Below are positions 8,809 to 19,180 of a stretch of 64,000 nt of DNA, piece after piece. Made by a program: the position numbers and the translations under genes. The notes beneath the pieces were generated by a model that was not told the origin of the DNA, made no database searches, and saw only the letters and a list, made by a program, of their open reading frames with translations. The stretch spans positions 4,377,087 to 4,441,086 of the forward strand of contig NZ_CP050137.1 of assembly GCF_013344685.1 (NCBI RefSeq), given 5' to 3'. Numbering within the stretch: position 1 is the stretch's first letter; every line of letters starts with the position of its first letter. This stretch comes from Sphingomonas sp. CL5.1 (GTDB lineage: Bacteria; Pseudomonadota; Alphaproteobacteria; Sphingomonadales; Sphingomonadaceae).

Positions 8809-9978
8809 CTAAAACCCCTCCGGCATCCGCGCCGGCCCGACCACGCGCTCATATTCCCGGATCGCGAACCGGTCGGTCATGCCGGCGATGTAATCCGCGA
8901 TGTGGCGGCTCAACGCCGGTTCGTCCGCCGGGAGCGCGGCGCGCCATTCCTCCGGCATCAGCAGCGGGTCGGCGCGGAACGCCGCGAACAGGCCGGCCAC
9001 CACATCATGCGCCGCCGCCGCCGCCTCGAGCTGTCGCGGATGATGATAGAGGTTGGCGTACATGAAGCGTTTGAGGTCGCGCTCCTCCTCGCGCATCGCG
9101 TCCGAGAAGGCGGCCAGCGCCCGTCCCGCCGCGCGCACGTCGGCCACATCGCCCACGCCCGATTCGGCGATGCGGCGCCTGGTCTCCGCGATCAGATCGA
9201 GCACCATCGTGCCGATCTGCTGGCGCACCAGCTCGCGCGAGAGCCGTCGGTCGGAGATATCGGGAAAGCGCGCCTTCGCCGCCGACCAGCCACGCGCGAC
9301 CAGCGGCACCTCCAGCAATTGCGCCGGCGTCAGCAGCCCGGCGCGCAAGCCATCGTCGATGTCGTGATTGTCATAGGCGATGTCGTCGGCCAGCGCCGCG
9401 ATCTGCGCCTCCAGGCCCGGCCAGGTGCCCAGCTCCAGCCCGGCCTCGGCGTCCGCCTCGGCCAGCGCCCAGCCGGGATGGCGCACCGGGCCGTTGTGCT
9501 TGGCCAGCCCCTCCAGCGTCTCCCATGTCAGGTTGAGGCCATCGAAGCGCGGATAGGATCGCTCGATCCGCATCAGCGTGCGCAGGCTGTGGCCGTTGTG
9601 GTCGAAACCGCCCGCAGCCATGGTCGCGGCCTTCAGCGCGTCCTCGCCGGCGTGGCCGAACGGCGGGTGGCCGATATCGTGCGCCAGGCAGACCGCTTCG
9701 GTCAGGTCCTCGTTCAATCCCAGCGCGCGCGCGATCGTGCGGCCGATCTGCGCCACCTCGAGGCTATGGGTCAACCGGACGCGGAAGTGATCGCCGTCGG
9801 GGGCGAGGAAAACCTGCGTCTTGTGGCGCAGCCGCCGGAAGGCGATCGAGTGGATGATGCGGTCGCGGTCGCGCTGGTAATCGTCGCGCGGGCCGCGCGG
9901 CACGCCGGCCGATTCGCGGTGGAGCCGCCCACGCCCTGTCGCCGGATCGGACGCCCAGGGCGCGGGCGGGACGATCAT
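8809..9978 (-). CDS. dgt: Deoxyguanosinetriphosphate triphosphohydrolase-like protein
   Basis: HD-domain dNTP triphosphohydrolase that hydrolyses dNTPs to deoxynucleoside and tripolyphosphate. The 389-aa product contains the metal-binding His in RLTHSLEVAQIGR, the HD pair in AHDIGHPPFGHAGE, the FDHNGHSLRTL segment and a distal Asp in ALADDIAYDNHDIDDG. This order is typical of the cytosolic dGTPase-like family (clade without Dgt inserts). The ATG at 9978 overlaps the stop of the SPOR gene (ATGA), so the two are translationally coupled. Confidence 0.9.
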   Translation of the reverse strand: MIVPPAPWASDPATGRGRLHRESAGVPRGPRDDYQRDRDRIIHSIAFRRLRHKTQVFLAPDGDHFRVRLTHSLEVAQIGRTIARALGLNEDLTEAVCLAHDIGHPPFGHAGEDALKAATMAAGGFDHNGHSLRTLMRIERSYPRFDGLNLTWETLEGLAKHNGPVRHPGWALAEADAEAGLELGTWPGLEAQIAALADDIAYDNHDIDDGLRAGLLTPAQLLEVPLVARGWSAAKARFPDISDRRLSRELVRQQIGTMVLDLIAETRRRIAESGVGDVADVRAAGRALAAFSDAMREEERDLKRFMYANLYHHPRQLEAAAAAHDVVAGLFAAFRADPLLMPEEWRAALPADEPALSRHIADYIAGMTDRFAIREYERVVGPARMPEGF

Positions 9979-11837
9979 TTGCCCTCGATCTTGGTCATCT
10001 TCTGGCCGGCATTGCTGGTGAAGGTGAAGGCCGACACGCCCTCCTTCGCCAACTTGTTGACCATCGCGCGGGCCTCGGCCTCCGTCTTGAACGGGCCGGT
10101 GACGACGCGGTTGGTGGCGCGCAGCCTGGTCGTATAGGCGTGCTTGCCGGCGAGCGTCGCGGTCTTGCCCTTCACCGCCGCCCACGCTTTCGGCAAATCC
10201 TCCTCGTTCGCCCCGCCCGCAACCTGCACCCAGATCCGCGCCGGCTCGGCCTTGGCCGCCTTGCGTTCCTCGGCGGCTTTCTTCGCTTCCTCCGCCTTCT
10301 TCGTGGCGGCGAGTTTCTTCGCTTCCTCGGCCTTTTTCTGCGCGGCGGTCAGCTTCTTGGGCTTGGCCTCGTCGGCATCGGTCTCCTCGGCGCGCGCGCT
10401 GGCCTTGCCGCGGCCGTGCCTGGGCGGAGTTGCGTCGGCGGTTTCGGCCGGTTCCTCGGTCTTGGCACCAGCCTTGCCCCGCCCGCGTTTCGGCGGAGTC
10501 GCGTCAGCCGTTTCGACCGCTTCCTCCGCCCTGGCCTTGCGGCGCGTGGCGACAGTTTCGACTTTCTTCTCGGGCGGACGCGCCTCGGTCATCTCCGATT
10601 CGGGCACCGCGATGCCGGCGATGATCTTCGCAAGGATCGAATCCTCGCCTCCCTTCGGCGGCGCGCGACGCGACGAACGGCGCGGGCGCGGCGGTTCGAC
10701 CGGGGCGGGCGGCGGATTGGTGACGGAAGCGACCTCGATCGGCGGCAGCGGCTTCTGCGCGGCTTCCGAAGCCGGCACCGCCTGATAAGGCGCGCGCGGC
10801 GGCAGCTTCTGCGTGACCTCGCTCGGCGCGGCGAAGACCACGCCCTTGCCGGGATAGGAGGGCGGCTGCGGCAACGGCTCGGCGGCCGGCGACGGTACGG
10901 ACGTAGCGGCGGCCGCCACCGCGACCGGCGCGGCGGGCTTGCCCCTGCTCCGGTCACGACGGTTGCGCGCGGTTTCGACCACCGGAGGCGTTGCCGGCGG
11001 CGTCACGGTCGCCACGCGCACCGGCGCACCGGCATCCGGGCCGAGCGGCGGGAGCGATGGCGTCAGCCGTGCATCGGCCAGCCGCGCCGCGCTCGCGCGC
11101 ACCTCGCCGAAATGGACCGCGAAGGCCTTGTCGACCGGCGCGAGCGAAGGCAGCCGCTGGAAGAACGGCGCCAGCCCGCTGGCCATGCCGCCCGGCATCA
11201 TCGTCGTCGCGATCTTCTCCGCGCCCGCGACGTCACCGCCCATCGCCAGGATGAAGGCCCGCGCGCGCCATGCGCCGCGATCGCCGCCGCGCAGCAGCGG
11301 CTCGATCTCCTTCAGCGCCTCCTCCTGCCGCCCGGAAATGGCGAGCGACAGCGCGTAGCGACGCTGCACCTCGTCCTGCGGCCCGGCCTTGAGCGCGAGG
11401 CGATAGTCGCGCTGCGCCCGCTCCTGTTCGCCGATCAGGTCATAGGCGAGGCCGCGATCGCCCGCGAAGCTGCGCGGATCGAGGCCATAACCCGCCGCCT
11501 GATCGAAATAGCGCAGCGCCTCGCCCGGCCGCTCCTGCTGCACGAGGATGCGCGCCATCCCGGCCTTCACCCGGCCGTTCATCGGATCAATCTCGTCGGC
11601 GCGCTTGAACAGCGCCGCCGCGCCGCTTGCATCGCCGAGCTTGAGCGACAGCTCGCCAGCCTCGATCAGCGCATTGAGGTCGCGCGGATTGGCCCCGACC
11701 GTGCGCATCGCGGCGGCGAGCTGGTCGGCATCGGAGCCGGCCTGCGGCAGCGGCTGGACCATCTGGGGGGCGGCGAGGGCCGGCAGCGCGGTGGCGGAGG
11801 CCAGCGCCAGGAAAGCAAGGGAAATGGTGCGCTTCAT
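9975..11837 (-). CDS. TPR and SPOR domain envelope protein
   Basis: A 620-aa exported protein. It has a signal peptide (about 1-22, ALPALAAP), tetratricopeptide-like helices over about 30-230, and a long Pro/Ala/Lys-rich low-complexity region (about 270-540) with a near-duplicate unit (ETADATPPKRGRGKAGAKTE and ETADATPPRHGRGKASARAE). A C-terminal SPOR domain (about 545-620, IWVQVAGGANEEDLPKAW...) binds denuded peptidoglycan at division sites in known members. Proximity to ftsZ, 215 bases away, fits a septal role. Coupled to dgt downstream by ATGA. Confidence 0.85.
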   Translation of the reverse strand: MKRTISLAFLALASATALPALAAPQMVQPLPQAGSDADQLAAAMRTVGANPRDLNALIEAGELSLKLGDASGAAALFKRADEIDPMNGRVKAGMARILVQQERPGEALRYFDQAAGYGLDPRSFAGDRGLAYDLIGEQERAQRDYRLALKAGPQDEVQRRYALSLAISGRQEEALKEIEPLLRGGDRGAWRARAFILAMGGDVAGAEKIATTMMPGGMASGLAPFFQRLPSLAPVDKAFAVHFGEVRASAARLADARLTPSLPPLGPDAGAPVRVATVTPPATPPVVETARNRRDRSRGKPAAPVAVAAAATSVPSPAAEPLPQPPSYPGKGVVFAAPSEVTQKLPPRAPYQAVPASEAAQKPLPPIEVASVTNPPPAPVEPPRPRRSSRRAPPKGGEDSILAKIIAGIAVPESEMTEARPPEKKVETVATRRKARAEEAVETADATPPKRGRGKAGAKTEEPAETADATPPRHGRGKASARAEETDADEAKPKKLTAAQKKAEEAKKLAATKKAEEAKKAAEERKAAKAEPARIWVQVAGGANEEDLPKAWAAVKGKTATLAGKHAYTTRLRATNRVVTGPFKTEAEARAMVNKLAKEGVSAFTFTSNAGQKMTKIEGK

Positions 11838-12052
11838 CGCGTCGGGAAAAGTCTCAATCTGGGGCGGCGGAATGCCGCTTCGCTATGGCACCGGCCGCGC
11901 CGGGCCGGAACCCGCGCGCGCCGATCCGGGGGCAGGAAGCGGCGAACTCCATTGTCGCGCGGCGGACATGCCCGGCGCGACCGCGCGGCGCGATCACCGC
12001 CAGCCACCCGGCGAGACGCGGCCGGCGCGGAAAGGCCGCCCCGGCACCCCGC

Positions 12053-13537
12053 TTACTGGTTGTTCTGGCGATGCAGGAAGCGCGGGATATCCAGCGAATC
12101 CTTGTCCTCGCCCTCGGTCGCGCGCTGCGTCCCGCGCGAGGCGTTCTGCATCCGCTCGAACAAGGTGCCGCCCAGCTTGACGCGCGGCGCGGGCGCGGCT
12201 TCCTCGCCCGTATCGGCACCCGACGACAGCCAGCGGCGTCGGCCGGCCGGCGCGGGCGCATCGTCCTCGAACACCTTCGGCGTCGATTCCTCGGCGGCCG
12301 GCGGAGCGGCCGGCGCGGGTTCAGGCACGATCGTTTCGCTGCCGAGCAGCAGTTCGTCCTCCGCCGGAGCGGCGGCCTCGGGCTGCGCGACGACATCGGT
12401 CAGCTCGATTTCCGGCTGCTCGGGCGCGGGAGCGGCGGCGGGCTGCTCGGCGGCAGGAGCCGGTTCCGCCGCCGGGGCGGCGGATGCGGCGGGCGGCGCC
12501 GGCTCGGCGCGCCGCGGCGCGGAGAAGCTGAATGCGCGCGCTGGCTCCGGCACGGGCGCGTCGGTGCGCGCCTCCGCCTCGATGCCGGTGGCGACGACCG
12601 ACACGCGGATCTTGCCCTCCAGCTCCGGGTTGAAGGCCGAACCCCAGATGATGTTCGCTTCCGGATCGACCAGTTCGCGGATGTGGTTGGCGGCCTCGTC
12701 CACTTCCAGCAGGCGCATGTCCTCGCCACCGGTAATCGAGATGATGACGCCCTTCGCGCCCTGCATCGACACGCCGTCGAGCAGGGGGTTGGCGATCGCC
12801 TTCTGCGCGGCGACCAGCGCGCGGTCGTCACCGTCGGCCTCGCCGGTGCCCATCATCGCCTTGCCCATCTCCTGCATCACCGAGCGGACGTCGGCGAAGT
12901 CGAGGTTGATGAGGCCCGGCATCACCATCAGGTCGGTGATGCCGCGCACGCCCTGCTGCAGCACCTCGTCGGCCATCTCGAAGGCCTGCTTGAAGGTGGT
13001 GTTGGCGTTGGCGATCAGGAACAGATTCTGGTTCGGGATGACGATCAGCGTATCGACGTACTTCTGGAGTTCCTCGATCCCCGCATCAGCGGACTTGGCG
13101 CGACGATTGCCCTCGAACGCGAACGGCTTGGTGACGACGCCGACGGTCAGGATGCCCATGTCGCGCGCCGCCTTGGCGATGACGGGGGCCGCGCCGGTGC
13201 CGGTGCCGCCGCCCATGCCGGCGGCGATGAAGCACATGTGGGCGCCCTCGAGTCGCTTCGACAGGTCCTCGATCGTCTCCTCGGCGGCGGCGCGGCCGAT
13301 CTCCGGCCGGCTGCCCGCGCCAAGGCCCTGCGTGATCTTCGCGCCGAGCTGAATCTTCTCCGGCGCGGTCGACTGTTTCAGCGCCTGCGCGTCCGTGTTG
13401 GCGACAAGGAAATCAACCCCCTGCACCTCGGCACGCATCATGTTGGCGATCGCGTTGCCGCCCGCGCCGCCAACGCCGATCACCGCGATGCGCGGCGTCA
13501 GCTCATCCGTTTCCGGGGTGATGAATTCGATTCCCAT
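12053..13537 (-). CDS. ftsZ: Cell division protein FtsZ
   Basis: Tubulin-like GTPase that forms the Z ring. The 494-aa product has [10 protein letters not shown] near residue 21, the tubulin signature GGGTGTG (109-115), the T7-loop region [11 protein letters not shown] and a polymerisation core ending near 320. An unstructured Ala/Pro/Glu-rich linker of about 150 residues follows, then the conserved C-terminal peptide [12 protein letters not shown], which binds FtsA and other partners. It is the last gene of the dcw cluster, 105 bases after ftsA; that gap may hold its own promoter. Confidence 0.97.
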   Translation of the reverse strand: MGIEFITPETDELTPRIAVIGVGGAGGNAIANMMRAEVQGVDFLVANTDAQALKQSTAPEKIQLGAKITQGLGAGSRPEIGRAAAEETIEDLSKRLEGAHMCFIAAGMGGGTGTGAAPVIAKAARDMGILTVGVVTKPFAFEGNRRAKSADAGIEELQKYVDTLIVIPNQNLFLIANANTTFKQAFEMADEVLQQGVRGITDLMVMPGLINLDFADVRSVMQEMGKAMMGTGEADGDDRALVAAQKAIANPLLDGVSMQGAKGVIISITGGEDMRLLEVDEAANHIRELVDPEANIIWGSAFNPELEGKIRVSVVATGIEAEARTDAPVPEPARAFSFSAPRRAEPAPPAASAAPAAEPAPAAEQPAAAPAPEQPEIELTDVVAQPEAAAPAEDELLLGSETIVPEPAPAAPPAAEESTPKVFEDDAPAPAGRRRWLSSGADTGEEAAPAPRVKLGGTLFERMQNASRGTQRATEGEDKDSLDIPRFLHRQNNQ

Positions 13538-13642
13538 CGCCTATTTTCTCCGCCTGTCCGGCCTTCCCCATCGCCGGACGTGTCGATTAACCTTCCTGCA
13601 ACATAGCGCCCGGCCGTGCCAGCCGAAAACCGTCGTGCAGCC

Positions 13643-14905
13643 TCAATAATTGGCCTTCACCGTTTGAAAGAGGCGTTTGAGCGCCCTCAGTCCTTTCGGC
13701 CGGTAAACCTGCTGTTGTTGCTGGGGCACCAGCCCGCGCAGATCGATCGGATCGTTGGCGGCGAAGAAGGCCAGCCCCGCCAGCGCCGCGAAGCCCGGCC
13801 CGGCATGCGCTTCCGGCAGCCCGGTCAGCCCGCGCGGCCGCCCGATGCGCACCGAGCGGCCCAGCACCTGCTGCGCGTAATCGGCGATCCCCTTCAACTC
13901 CGCGCCGCCGCCGGTGAGCACCACCTGGCGGTTGATCGGCCCCTCGAATTTCAATTCCTTGAGCGCCGCCTGCACCTCGCCGACCAGTTGCTCCAGCCGG
14001 GTGCGGATCACCGCGATCAGCGCCGCCTTGGTGATCTGGAGCGCGTCGCCGTCCTCCTCGTTCGCCGGGGTGCGGATCGTTATCATCTCATGGTTGTCGC
14101 GTGGGGACGCATTGGCCGAGCCGTGGAAGCATTTCATCCGCTCCGCCTGCCCGCGCGTCGTGCCGAAGGCGGAGGCGATGTCGTCGGTGATGTCGGCCGA
14201 GCCGATCGGGATCGACTTGAGGCCGACCAGCATCTCTCCCGCGAACAGCGAAACGTTGGTGATGCCCGCCCCGATCTCGACCAGCGCGACGCCGAGATCG
14301 CGCTCCTCGTCCGACAGGCAGGCGAATCCGGTCGCCACCGGCGAGGCGATGATCGACTTCACCTCCAGATGCGCCGAGCGCACGCACAGATCGAGGTTGC
14401 GCACCGGCGAGCCGTCCGCCGCGATGACATGGATATGGACGCCGAGCCGGTCGGCGTGGAGGCCGAGCGGCTTCTTCACGCCTTCAAGCCCGTCGATCGT
14501 GTAGAGCGCGGGCTGTGCGTGGAGCACCATGCGCCCCTGCGGGTCGATCGACTGGCGGCCCTCCTGAAGCAGCGCGTCGATATCCGCCTGCTCGATGCGG
14601 TGGCCGTTCAGCTCGGATTCGATGAACGCTTCGTCGGACACGAGGCCGCCGGCGGAAAATCCCGCCCAGACGTTCTCGATATTGATCCCCGCGATCCGCT
14701 CCGCCTGCTCCACCGCCTCGCGCACCGCCACCTCGGTCGCGGCCATGTCGGCAATGTATCCGCGCTTCACGCCCTTCGATTCGCGCTGCCCGGTGCCGAG
14801 CACGATCAGCTCGCCGCCGTCGCCCTTCTGCGCGATCATCGCCGAAACCTTGGACGTGCCGATGTCCAGCGCGGTGATGAGACCTTCAGGTGCCGCTTTC
14901 GCCAT
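13643..14905 (-). CDS. ftsA: Cell division protein FtsA
   Basis: Actin-like ATPase that tethers FtsZ to the membrane. The 420-aa product starts at the ATG at 14905 (MAKAAPEGLITALDIGTSKV); the frame is open further 5' but that part overlaps ftsQ and is not FtsA-like. Motifs: phosphate-1 LDIGTSKVSAMIAQ, the SHS2/1C insert around RGYIADMAATEVAV, phosphate-2 VALVEIGAGITNVSLF, adenosine motif VVLTGGGAELKGI. The C-terminus GLRALKRLFQTVKANY is the expected amphipathic membrane-targeting helix. It lies 17 bases after ftsQ. Confidence 0.95.
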   Translation of the reverse strand: MAKAAPEGLITALDIGTSKVSAMIAQKGDGGELIVLGTGQRESKGVKRGYIADMAATEVAVREAVEQAERIAGINIENVWAGFSAGGLVSDEAFIESELNGHRIEQADIDALLQEGRQSIDPQGRMVLHAQPALYTIDGLEGVKKPLGLHADRLGVHIHVIAADGSPVRNLDLCVRSAHLEVKSIIASPVATGFACLSDEERDLGVALVEIGAGITNVSLFAGEMLVGLKSIPIGSADITDDIASAFGTTRGQAERMKCFHGSANASPRDNHEMITIRTPANEEDGDALQITKAALIAVIRTRLEQLVGEVQAALKELKFEGPINRQVVLTGGGAELKGIADYAQQVLGRSVRIGRPRGLTGLPEAHAGPGFAALAGLAFFAANDPIDLRGLVPQQQQQVYRPKGLRALKRLFQTVKANY

Positions 14906-14922
14906 GTCCCCGTTCCCCTTCG

Positions 14923-15852
14923 TCAGACGTCGCCGACGCGCGCGACGCGCATCTCGCTGGTGGTGCCGCCGCCGTTTTCCCCCGCATCGGCATCGGCGCG
15001 ACTGCTTTCCGGCCCCGGCTTGCGCGCGACCAGCTTGGTCGGATCGCGCATGTCGAAGCGCACCCAGCCCTTGCCGAGCAGCGGCTTCGCGCCGTCCATC
15101 TCGGCGAACTTGACCAGCGCCTGCGCCGCGCCGTCCTGCGGCAGCAGCAGCGTCTCGCCGGTGTCGAAGGTCAGATCCCAGCGCCGGTTGCCCACCCATG
15201 TGGCCGCCTTGACGCGCGGGCGCAGCGCCGGGGCAGCGGCAAGCAGCTTCTGATAGCCGTCCTCCTGCTGCGCCGCGCCGGGGCCGATCATCAGCGGCAG
15301 GCCCGCCGGCATATGGTTCGGATCGACCGGATCGAGCAAAGTGCCGGTGGCGTCGATCAGCGTGAGCTGGCCCTCGTTCTGCCAGATCGCCGCCGGCTCG
15401 CGCTCGACGATATGGATCAGCAGCCTGTCGGGGAAGCGCCGCGAGACATAGGCGTCCGCGATCCAGCCGTAGGCTAGCAGCCGCTTGCGCACCGCCTCCA
15501 GATCAACCGCCAGCAGCGGGCGCTGCGCCGTCTGATTCTCCAGCGCGATGGCATAGACCGTCTCGCGATCCATCCGCTTGAGGCCGGTGATATCGACCTG
15601 CTCGACGCGCAGCCCGGCGCGGCCCGCACCCTCCGCGATCGCATCGCCGACCATGCCGGGCAGGCCAAGCCATGTCGCCGCCGCGATCGCCACCGCCCCG
15701 CCGAGGCCGAGCATGCTCCACGTCACCGCGCGGCGCAGCGTGTCGTGGCTGATCGGCAGCTTGGCGATCAGCCGGTCGCCGAGCGAGGCCTTGCGCCGCT
15801 TCGGCGCGCCGGGCCGGCGGGGCGGCGAGCGGCGGACGGGCTGGCGGCTCAT
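14923..15852 (-). CDS. ftsQ: Cell division protein FtsQ
   Basis: Bitopic divisome protein that recruits FtsL/FtsB and later proteins. The 309-aa product has a strongly basic cytoplasmic tail (1-26), one transmembrane helix (about 43-63), a POTRA domain beginning at LRVEQVDITGLKRMDRETVY, and the FtsQ domain with ADAYVSRRFPDRLLIHIVEREP and DPTKLVARKP near the end. The ATG overlaps the ddl stop (ATGA). Confidence 0.94.
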   Translation of the reverse strand: MSRQPVRRSPPRRPGAPKRRKASLGDRLIAKLPISHDTLRRAVTWSMLGLGGAVAIAAATWLGLPGMVGDAIAEGAGRAGLRVEQVDITGLKRMDRETVYAIALENQTAQRPLLAVDLEAVRKRLLAYGWIADAYVSRRFPDRLLIHIVEREPAAIWQNEGQLTLIDATGTLLDPVDPNHMPAGLPLMIGPGAAQQEDGYQKLLAAAPALRPRVKAATWVGNRRWDLTFDTGETLLLPQDGAAQALVKFAEMDGAKPLLGKGWVRFDMRDPTKLVARKPGPESSRADADAGENGGGTTSEMRVARVGDV

Positions 15853-16802
15853 GCGCCCTTCTCCCGCAGCGCGGCGTCGACGATCGCCTGCACCAGCTCG
15901 GCATAGCTCATGCCGGTGTGCCGCGCCTGTTCGGGAACGAGGCTGAGCGGCGTCATCCCCGGCTGGGTGTTCACTTCCAGCAGGAACAGCCCTTCAACGC
16001 CGCGCTCGTCATCCCAGCGGAAATCGGCACGGCTGCACCCCTTGCAGCCGAGCAGCCGATGCGCGTCGAGCGCGATCTGCCTGCACGCCTCGGCGATCTC
16101 GTCCGGCACCGGGGCGGGGAAGAGATGCTCGGTCATCCCGTCGGTATATTTGGCGTCGTAATCGTAGAAGCCGCTCTTGGGCCGCAGCTCCGTGACGCCC
16201 AGCGCGCGGGGGCCGCCCGGCCCCTCCAGCACGGCGGTGGTCAACTCGCGCCCGCGCACATAAGGCTCGGCGAGCAGTTCCTCGAAATCCTGCCACGGTC
16301 CCTGCACGTCGCGACCGATCGGGGAGCCGTAATTGCCGTCCGCCGTGACGATCGCGATGCCGACCGACGAGCCTTCGTTGACCGGCTTCAGCACATAGGG
16401 GCGCGCGAGCGGATCGCCTTCGAACAATTCGGCCGACTTCACCACGCGCCCGCCCGGCATCGGGATGCCGTGGGGCACGAGCTGGTTCTTGGTCAGCACC
16501 TTGTCGATCGCGATCACCGAGGTGGCGAGGCCGGAATGGGTATAGGTGAGGCCGAGCAGGTCCATCATCCCCTGCACCGTGCCGTCCTCGCCCGGCGAGC
16601 CGTGCAGCGCGTTGAACACCACGTCGGGCCGCGCCTCCGCCAGCCGCGCGGCGACGTCGCGCTGCATGTCGATCCGCGTGACGCGATGGCCGAGCGACTC
16701 CAGCGCCCCGGCGATCCCCGCGCCCGACGACAGCGAAACCTCGCGCTCCGCCGACCAGCCGCCCATCAGCACGACGATGTGGAGGGGACGACGGTCAGGC
16801 AC
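15849..16802 (-). CDS. ddl: D-alanine--D-alanine ligase
   Basis: ATP-grasp ligase that makes the D-Ala-D-Ala dipeptide for peptidoglycan. The 317-aa product has VVLMGGWSAEREVSLSSG at the N-terminus, NALHGSPGEDGTVQGMMDLL, the ATP-grasp KPVNEGSSVGI and the metal-binding end FLLEVNTQPGMTPLSLVPEQ. The start is a GTG at 16802 with AAGGAG six bases upstream, 51 bases after murB. The stop overlaps ftsQ. Confidence 0.96.
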   Translation of the reverse strand: MPDRRPLHIVVLMGGWSAEREVSLSSGAGIAGALESLGHRVTRIDMQRDVAARLAEARPDVVFNALHGSPGEDGTVQGMMDLLGLTYTHSGLATSVIAIDKVLTKNQLVPHGIPMPGGRVVKSAELFEGDPLARPYVLKPVNEGSSVGIAIVTADGNYGSPIGRDVQGPWQDFEELLAEPYVRGRELTTAVLEGPGGPRALGVTELRPKSGFYDYDAKYTDGMTEHLFPAPVPDEIAEACRQIALDAHRLLGCKGCSRADFRWDDERGVEGLFLLEVNTQPGMTPLSLVPEQARHTGMSYAELVQAIVDAALREKGA

Positions 16803-16853
16803 GCGATGCTCCTTGCGATACGAACGACTTCAACGGGACGAGCGAGACGCGCA

Positions 16854-17768
16854 TCACGACGCCACCCCGACGCGCTGGATTTCCCATTCGAGCGTGACAC
16901 CGCTCGCCGCCTTCACCCGCGCGCGCACGTCCTCGCCCAGCCCCTCGATATCGGCACTGGTGGCGTTGCCGAGGTTGAGGAGGAAATTGGTGTGCTTCTC
17001 GCTCACCTGCGCGTCGCCCCGGCGCAGGCCCCGGCACCCGGCCGCATCGACCAGCGCCCACGCCTTCCCGCCCGGCGGGTTCTTGAAGGTCGAGCCGCCG
17101 GTCTTTGATCGCAGCGGCTGCGATGCCTCGCGCGAGGTGGCGATGCGGTCCATTTCCGCCTGAATGACTTCCGGTTCCCCCGGCACGCCCCGGAAAGTGG
17201 CGCTCACCACCACCGCACCTTCCGGCAGCTCGGAATGGCGATAGCTGTAACGCAGGTCCGCCGCCGTCAGCGTGCGCCGCTCGCCGGAGCGCAGCACGAC
17301 CTCGCATTCGACCAGCACGTCCGCCGTCTCGCGCCCATAGGCGCCGCCGTTCATCCGCACGAAGCCGCCGACCGTGCCGGGGATCGAACGCAGGAACTCG
17401 ACGCCCGCGATTCCGGCGTCGCGCGCGGTGGAGGAAACCAGGATGCCGCTCGCCCCGCCGCCGCATCGCAGCGTCGTCACGTCCAGCACCTCGACCCGCG
17501 CGAAGGGCTTGCCGAGCCGCACCACCACGCCCGGCACGCCGCCATCGCGCACGATCAAATTCGATCCCAGCCCCAGCGCCAACACCGGCATCGCCGGATC
17601 GAGCCGCGCCATGAATTGCGCGAGATCGTCCGCGTCCCTCGGCTCGAACAGCCATTGCGCCGCACCGCCCGCCTTGAACCAGACGAGCGGCGCGAGCGGA
17701 GCGTTCGGGGTGAGCTTCCCCGCGACCTCGGGCATGGCAGCCACGGAAAGGACGGATGCGACGCTCAT
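16854..17768 (-). CDS. murB: UDP-N-acetylenolpyruvoylglucosamine reductase
   Basis: FAD enzyme that reduces UDP-GlcNAc-enolpyruvate to UDP-MurNAc. The 304-aa product has [13 protein letters not shown], the FAD-binding [13 protein letters not shown], the [18 protein letters not shown] loop, and the [13 protein letters not shown] segment containing the catalytic Ser of type I MurB. The ATG at 17768 overlaps the murC stop (ATGA). Confidence 0.95.
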   Translation of the reverse strand: MSVASVLSVAAMPEVAGKLTPNAPLAPLVWFKAGGAAQWLFEPRDADDLAQFMARLDPAMPVLALGLGSNLIVRDGGVPGVVVRLGKPFARVEVLDVTTLRCGGGASGILVSSTARDAGIAGVEFLRSIPGTVGGFVRMNGGAYGRETADVLVECEVVLRSGERRTLTAADLRYSYRHSELPEGAVVVSATFRGVPGEPEVIQAEMDRIATSREASQPLRSKTGGSTFKNPPGGKAWALVDAAGCRGLRRGDAQVSEKHTNFLLNLGNATSADIEGLGEDVRARVKAASGVTLEWEIQRVGVAS

Positions 17769-19180
17769 CGTCGCGCCTCGATCGCCGGGGCGAGGCCGGC
17801 GGCCCATTTGGTGATGTCACCCGCGCCAAGGCACACCACCTGATCGCCGCCGCGCACCGCGCCGGCCAGCGCATCGGCCAGCGATTCCGCGTCGGCGACC
17901 GCCGTCGCCGCGCGATGCCCGCGCCGTTTCAACCCCTCGACCAACGCCTCCGAGTCGACGCCCGCGACGGGCGCCTCGCCGGCAGCATAGACCGGGGTGA
18001 CATAGACCATGTCGGCGTCGTTGAACGCGCTCTGGAAATCGTCCATCAGGTTGCCGAGCCGTGAATAGCGATGCGGCTGCACCACCGCGATCACCCGGCC
18101 CTGCGCGCTCTCCCGCGCCGCCGCCAGCACCGCGCGGATCTCGACCGGGTGGTGGCCGTAATCGTCGATGATCGTGGCAACGCCGCCCTCGCCCGTCACC
18201 TCGCCGACCTTGGTGAAGCGGCGCTTGACCCCGCCGAACTTCTCGAAGCCCTTCTGGATCGTCGCGTCGTCGATCCCCAGCTCCAGCGCCACGCCGATCG
18301 CCGCCAGCGCATTCTGGACATTGTGGCGGCCGGGCATCGGCAGGTCGATCTGCTCGATCGAACGGACCGTGCCGTCGCGGTGGCGGATGATCGCCTCGAA
18401 ACGGTTGCCCCCAGGATAGGGAGTGACGTTCACCCCGCGCACGTCCGCCGACGCCGCGAAGCCATAAGTGACGATCCGCCGGTCGCGCACGCGCGGAATC
18501 AGCGCCTGCACCTCCGGGTGATCGAGGCACAACAGCGCCGCGCCGTAAAACGGCACGTTCTCGACGAACTCGACGTAAGCCTCCTTCGCCCGCTCGAAAT
18601 CGCCATAGTGATCGAGATGCTCGGGATCGATGTTCGTCACCACCGCGATCGTGCCGTCGAGGCGCAGGAAGCTGCCGTCGCTCTCGTCGGCCTCCACCAC
18701 CATCCAGTCGCTGTCGCCCAGCCGGGCGTTGCTGCCGTAGCTGTTGATGATGCCGCCGTTGATGACGGTCGGGTCCACCCCGCCCGCGTCGAGCAAAGCC
18801 GCGACCATCGAAGTCGTCGTCGTCTTGCCATGCGTCCCCGCCACCGCGACGGTGGACTTGAGGCGCATCAGCTCCGCCAGCATCTCCGCGCGGCGCACCA
18901 CCGGCACGCGACGCTCTAGCGCGGCCTCCACCTCCGGGTTGCCGCGCTTGATCGCGGTGGAGGTGACGACCACCGCCGCCTCGCCAAGGTTCTCCGCCTT
19001 GTGCCCGATCGCCACCGGGATGCCGCGCGCGCGCAGGCCCTCCACCACATAGCCCTCGGCCACATCGGAGCCCTGCACCTGATAGCCGAGGTTGTGCATC
19101 ACCTCCGCGATGCCGGACATGCCGATGCCGCCGATGCCGACGAAATGGATCGTGCCGATATTGGTTGGGACGCCCTTCAC
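17765..19180 (-). CDS. murC: UDP-N-acetylmuramate--L-alanine ligase
   Basis: First Mur ligase; adds L-Ala to UDP-MurNAc. The 471-aa product starts at a GTG (19180) that overlaps the murG stop (GTGA) and has a near-perfect AAGGAGG about 8 bases upstream. Motifs: [20 protein letters not shown] at the N-terminus, ATP loop [42 protein letters not shown], and [14 protein letters not shown] in the C-terminal domain. An open frame continues upstream through murG, but it is antisense-like composition, not MurC. Confidence 0.96.
   Translation of the reverse strand: MKGVPTNIGTIHFVGIGGIGMSGIAEVMHNLGYQVQGSDVAEGYVVEGLRARGIPVAIGHKAENLGEAAVVVTSTAIKRGNPEVEAALERRVPVVRRAEMLAELMRLKSTVAVAGTHGKTTTTSMVAALLDAGGVDPTVINGGIINSYGSNARLGDSDWMVVEADESDGSFLRLDGTIAVVTNIDPEHLDHYGDFERAKEAYVEFVENVPFYGAALLCLDHPEVQALIPRVRDRRIVTYGFAASADVRGVNVTPYPGGNRFEAIIRHRDGTVRSIEQIDLPMPGRHNVQNALAAIGVALELGIDDATIQKGFEKFGGVKRRFTKVGEVTGEGGVATIIDDYGHHPVEIRAVLAAARESAQGRVIAVVQPHRYSRLGNLMDDFQSAFNDADMVYVTPVYAAGEAPVAGVDSEALVEGLKRRGHRAATAVADAESLADALAGAVRGGDQVVCLGAGDITKWAAGLAPAIEARR

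Noticed and set aside
10140..13352. A 1070-codon open frame opposite the SPOR gene and ftsZ
   Set aside because: Arg/Gly-rich antisense shadow that spans two well-identified genes; no domain recognisable.
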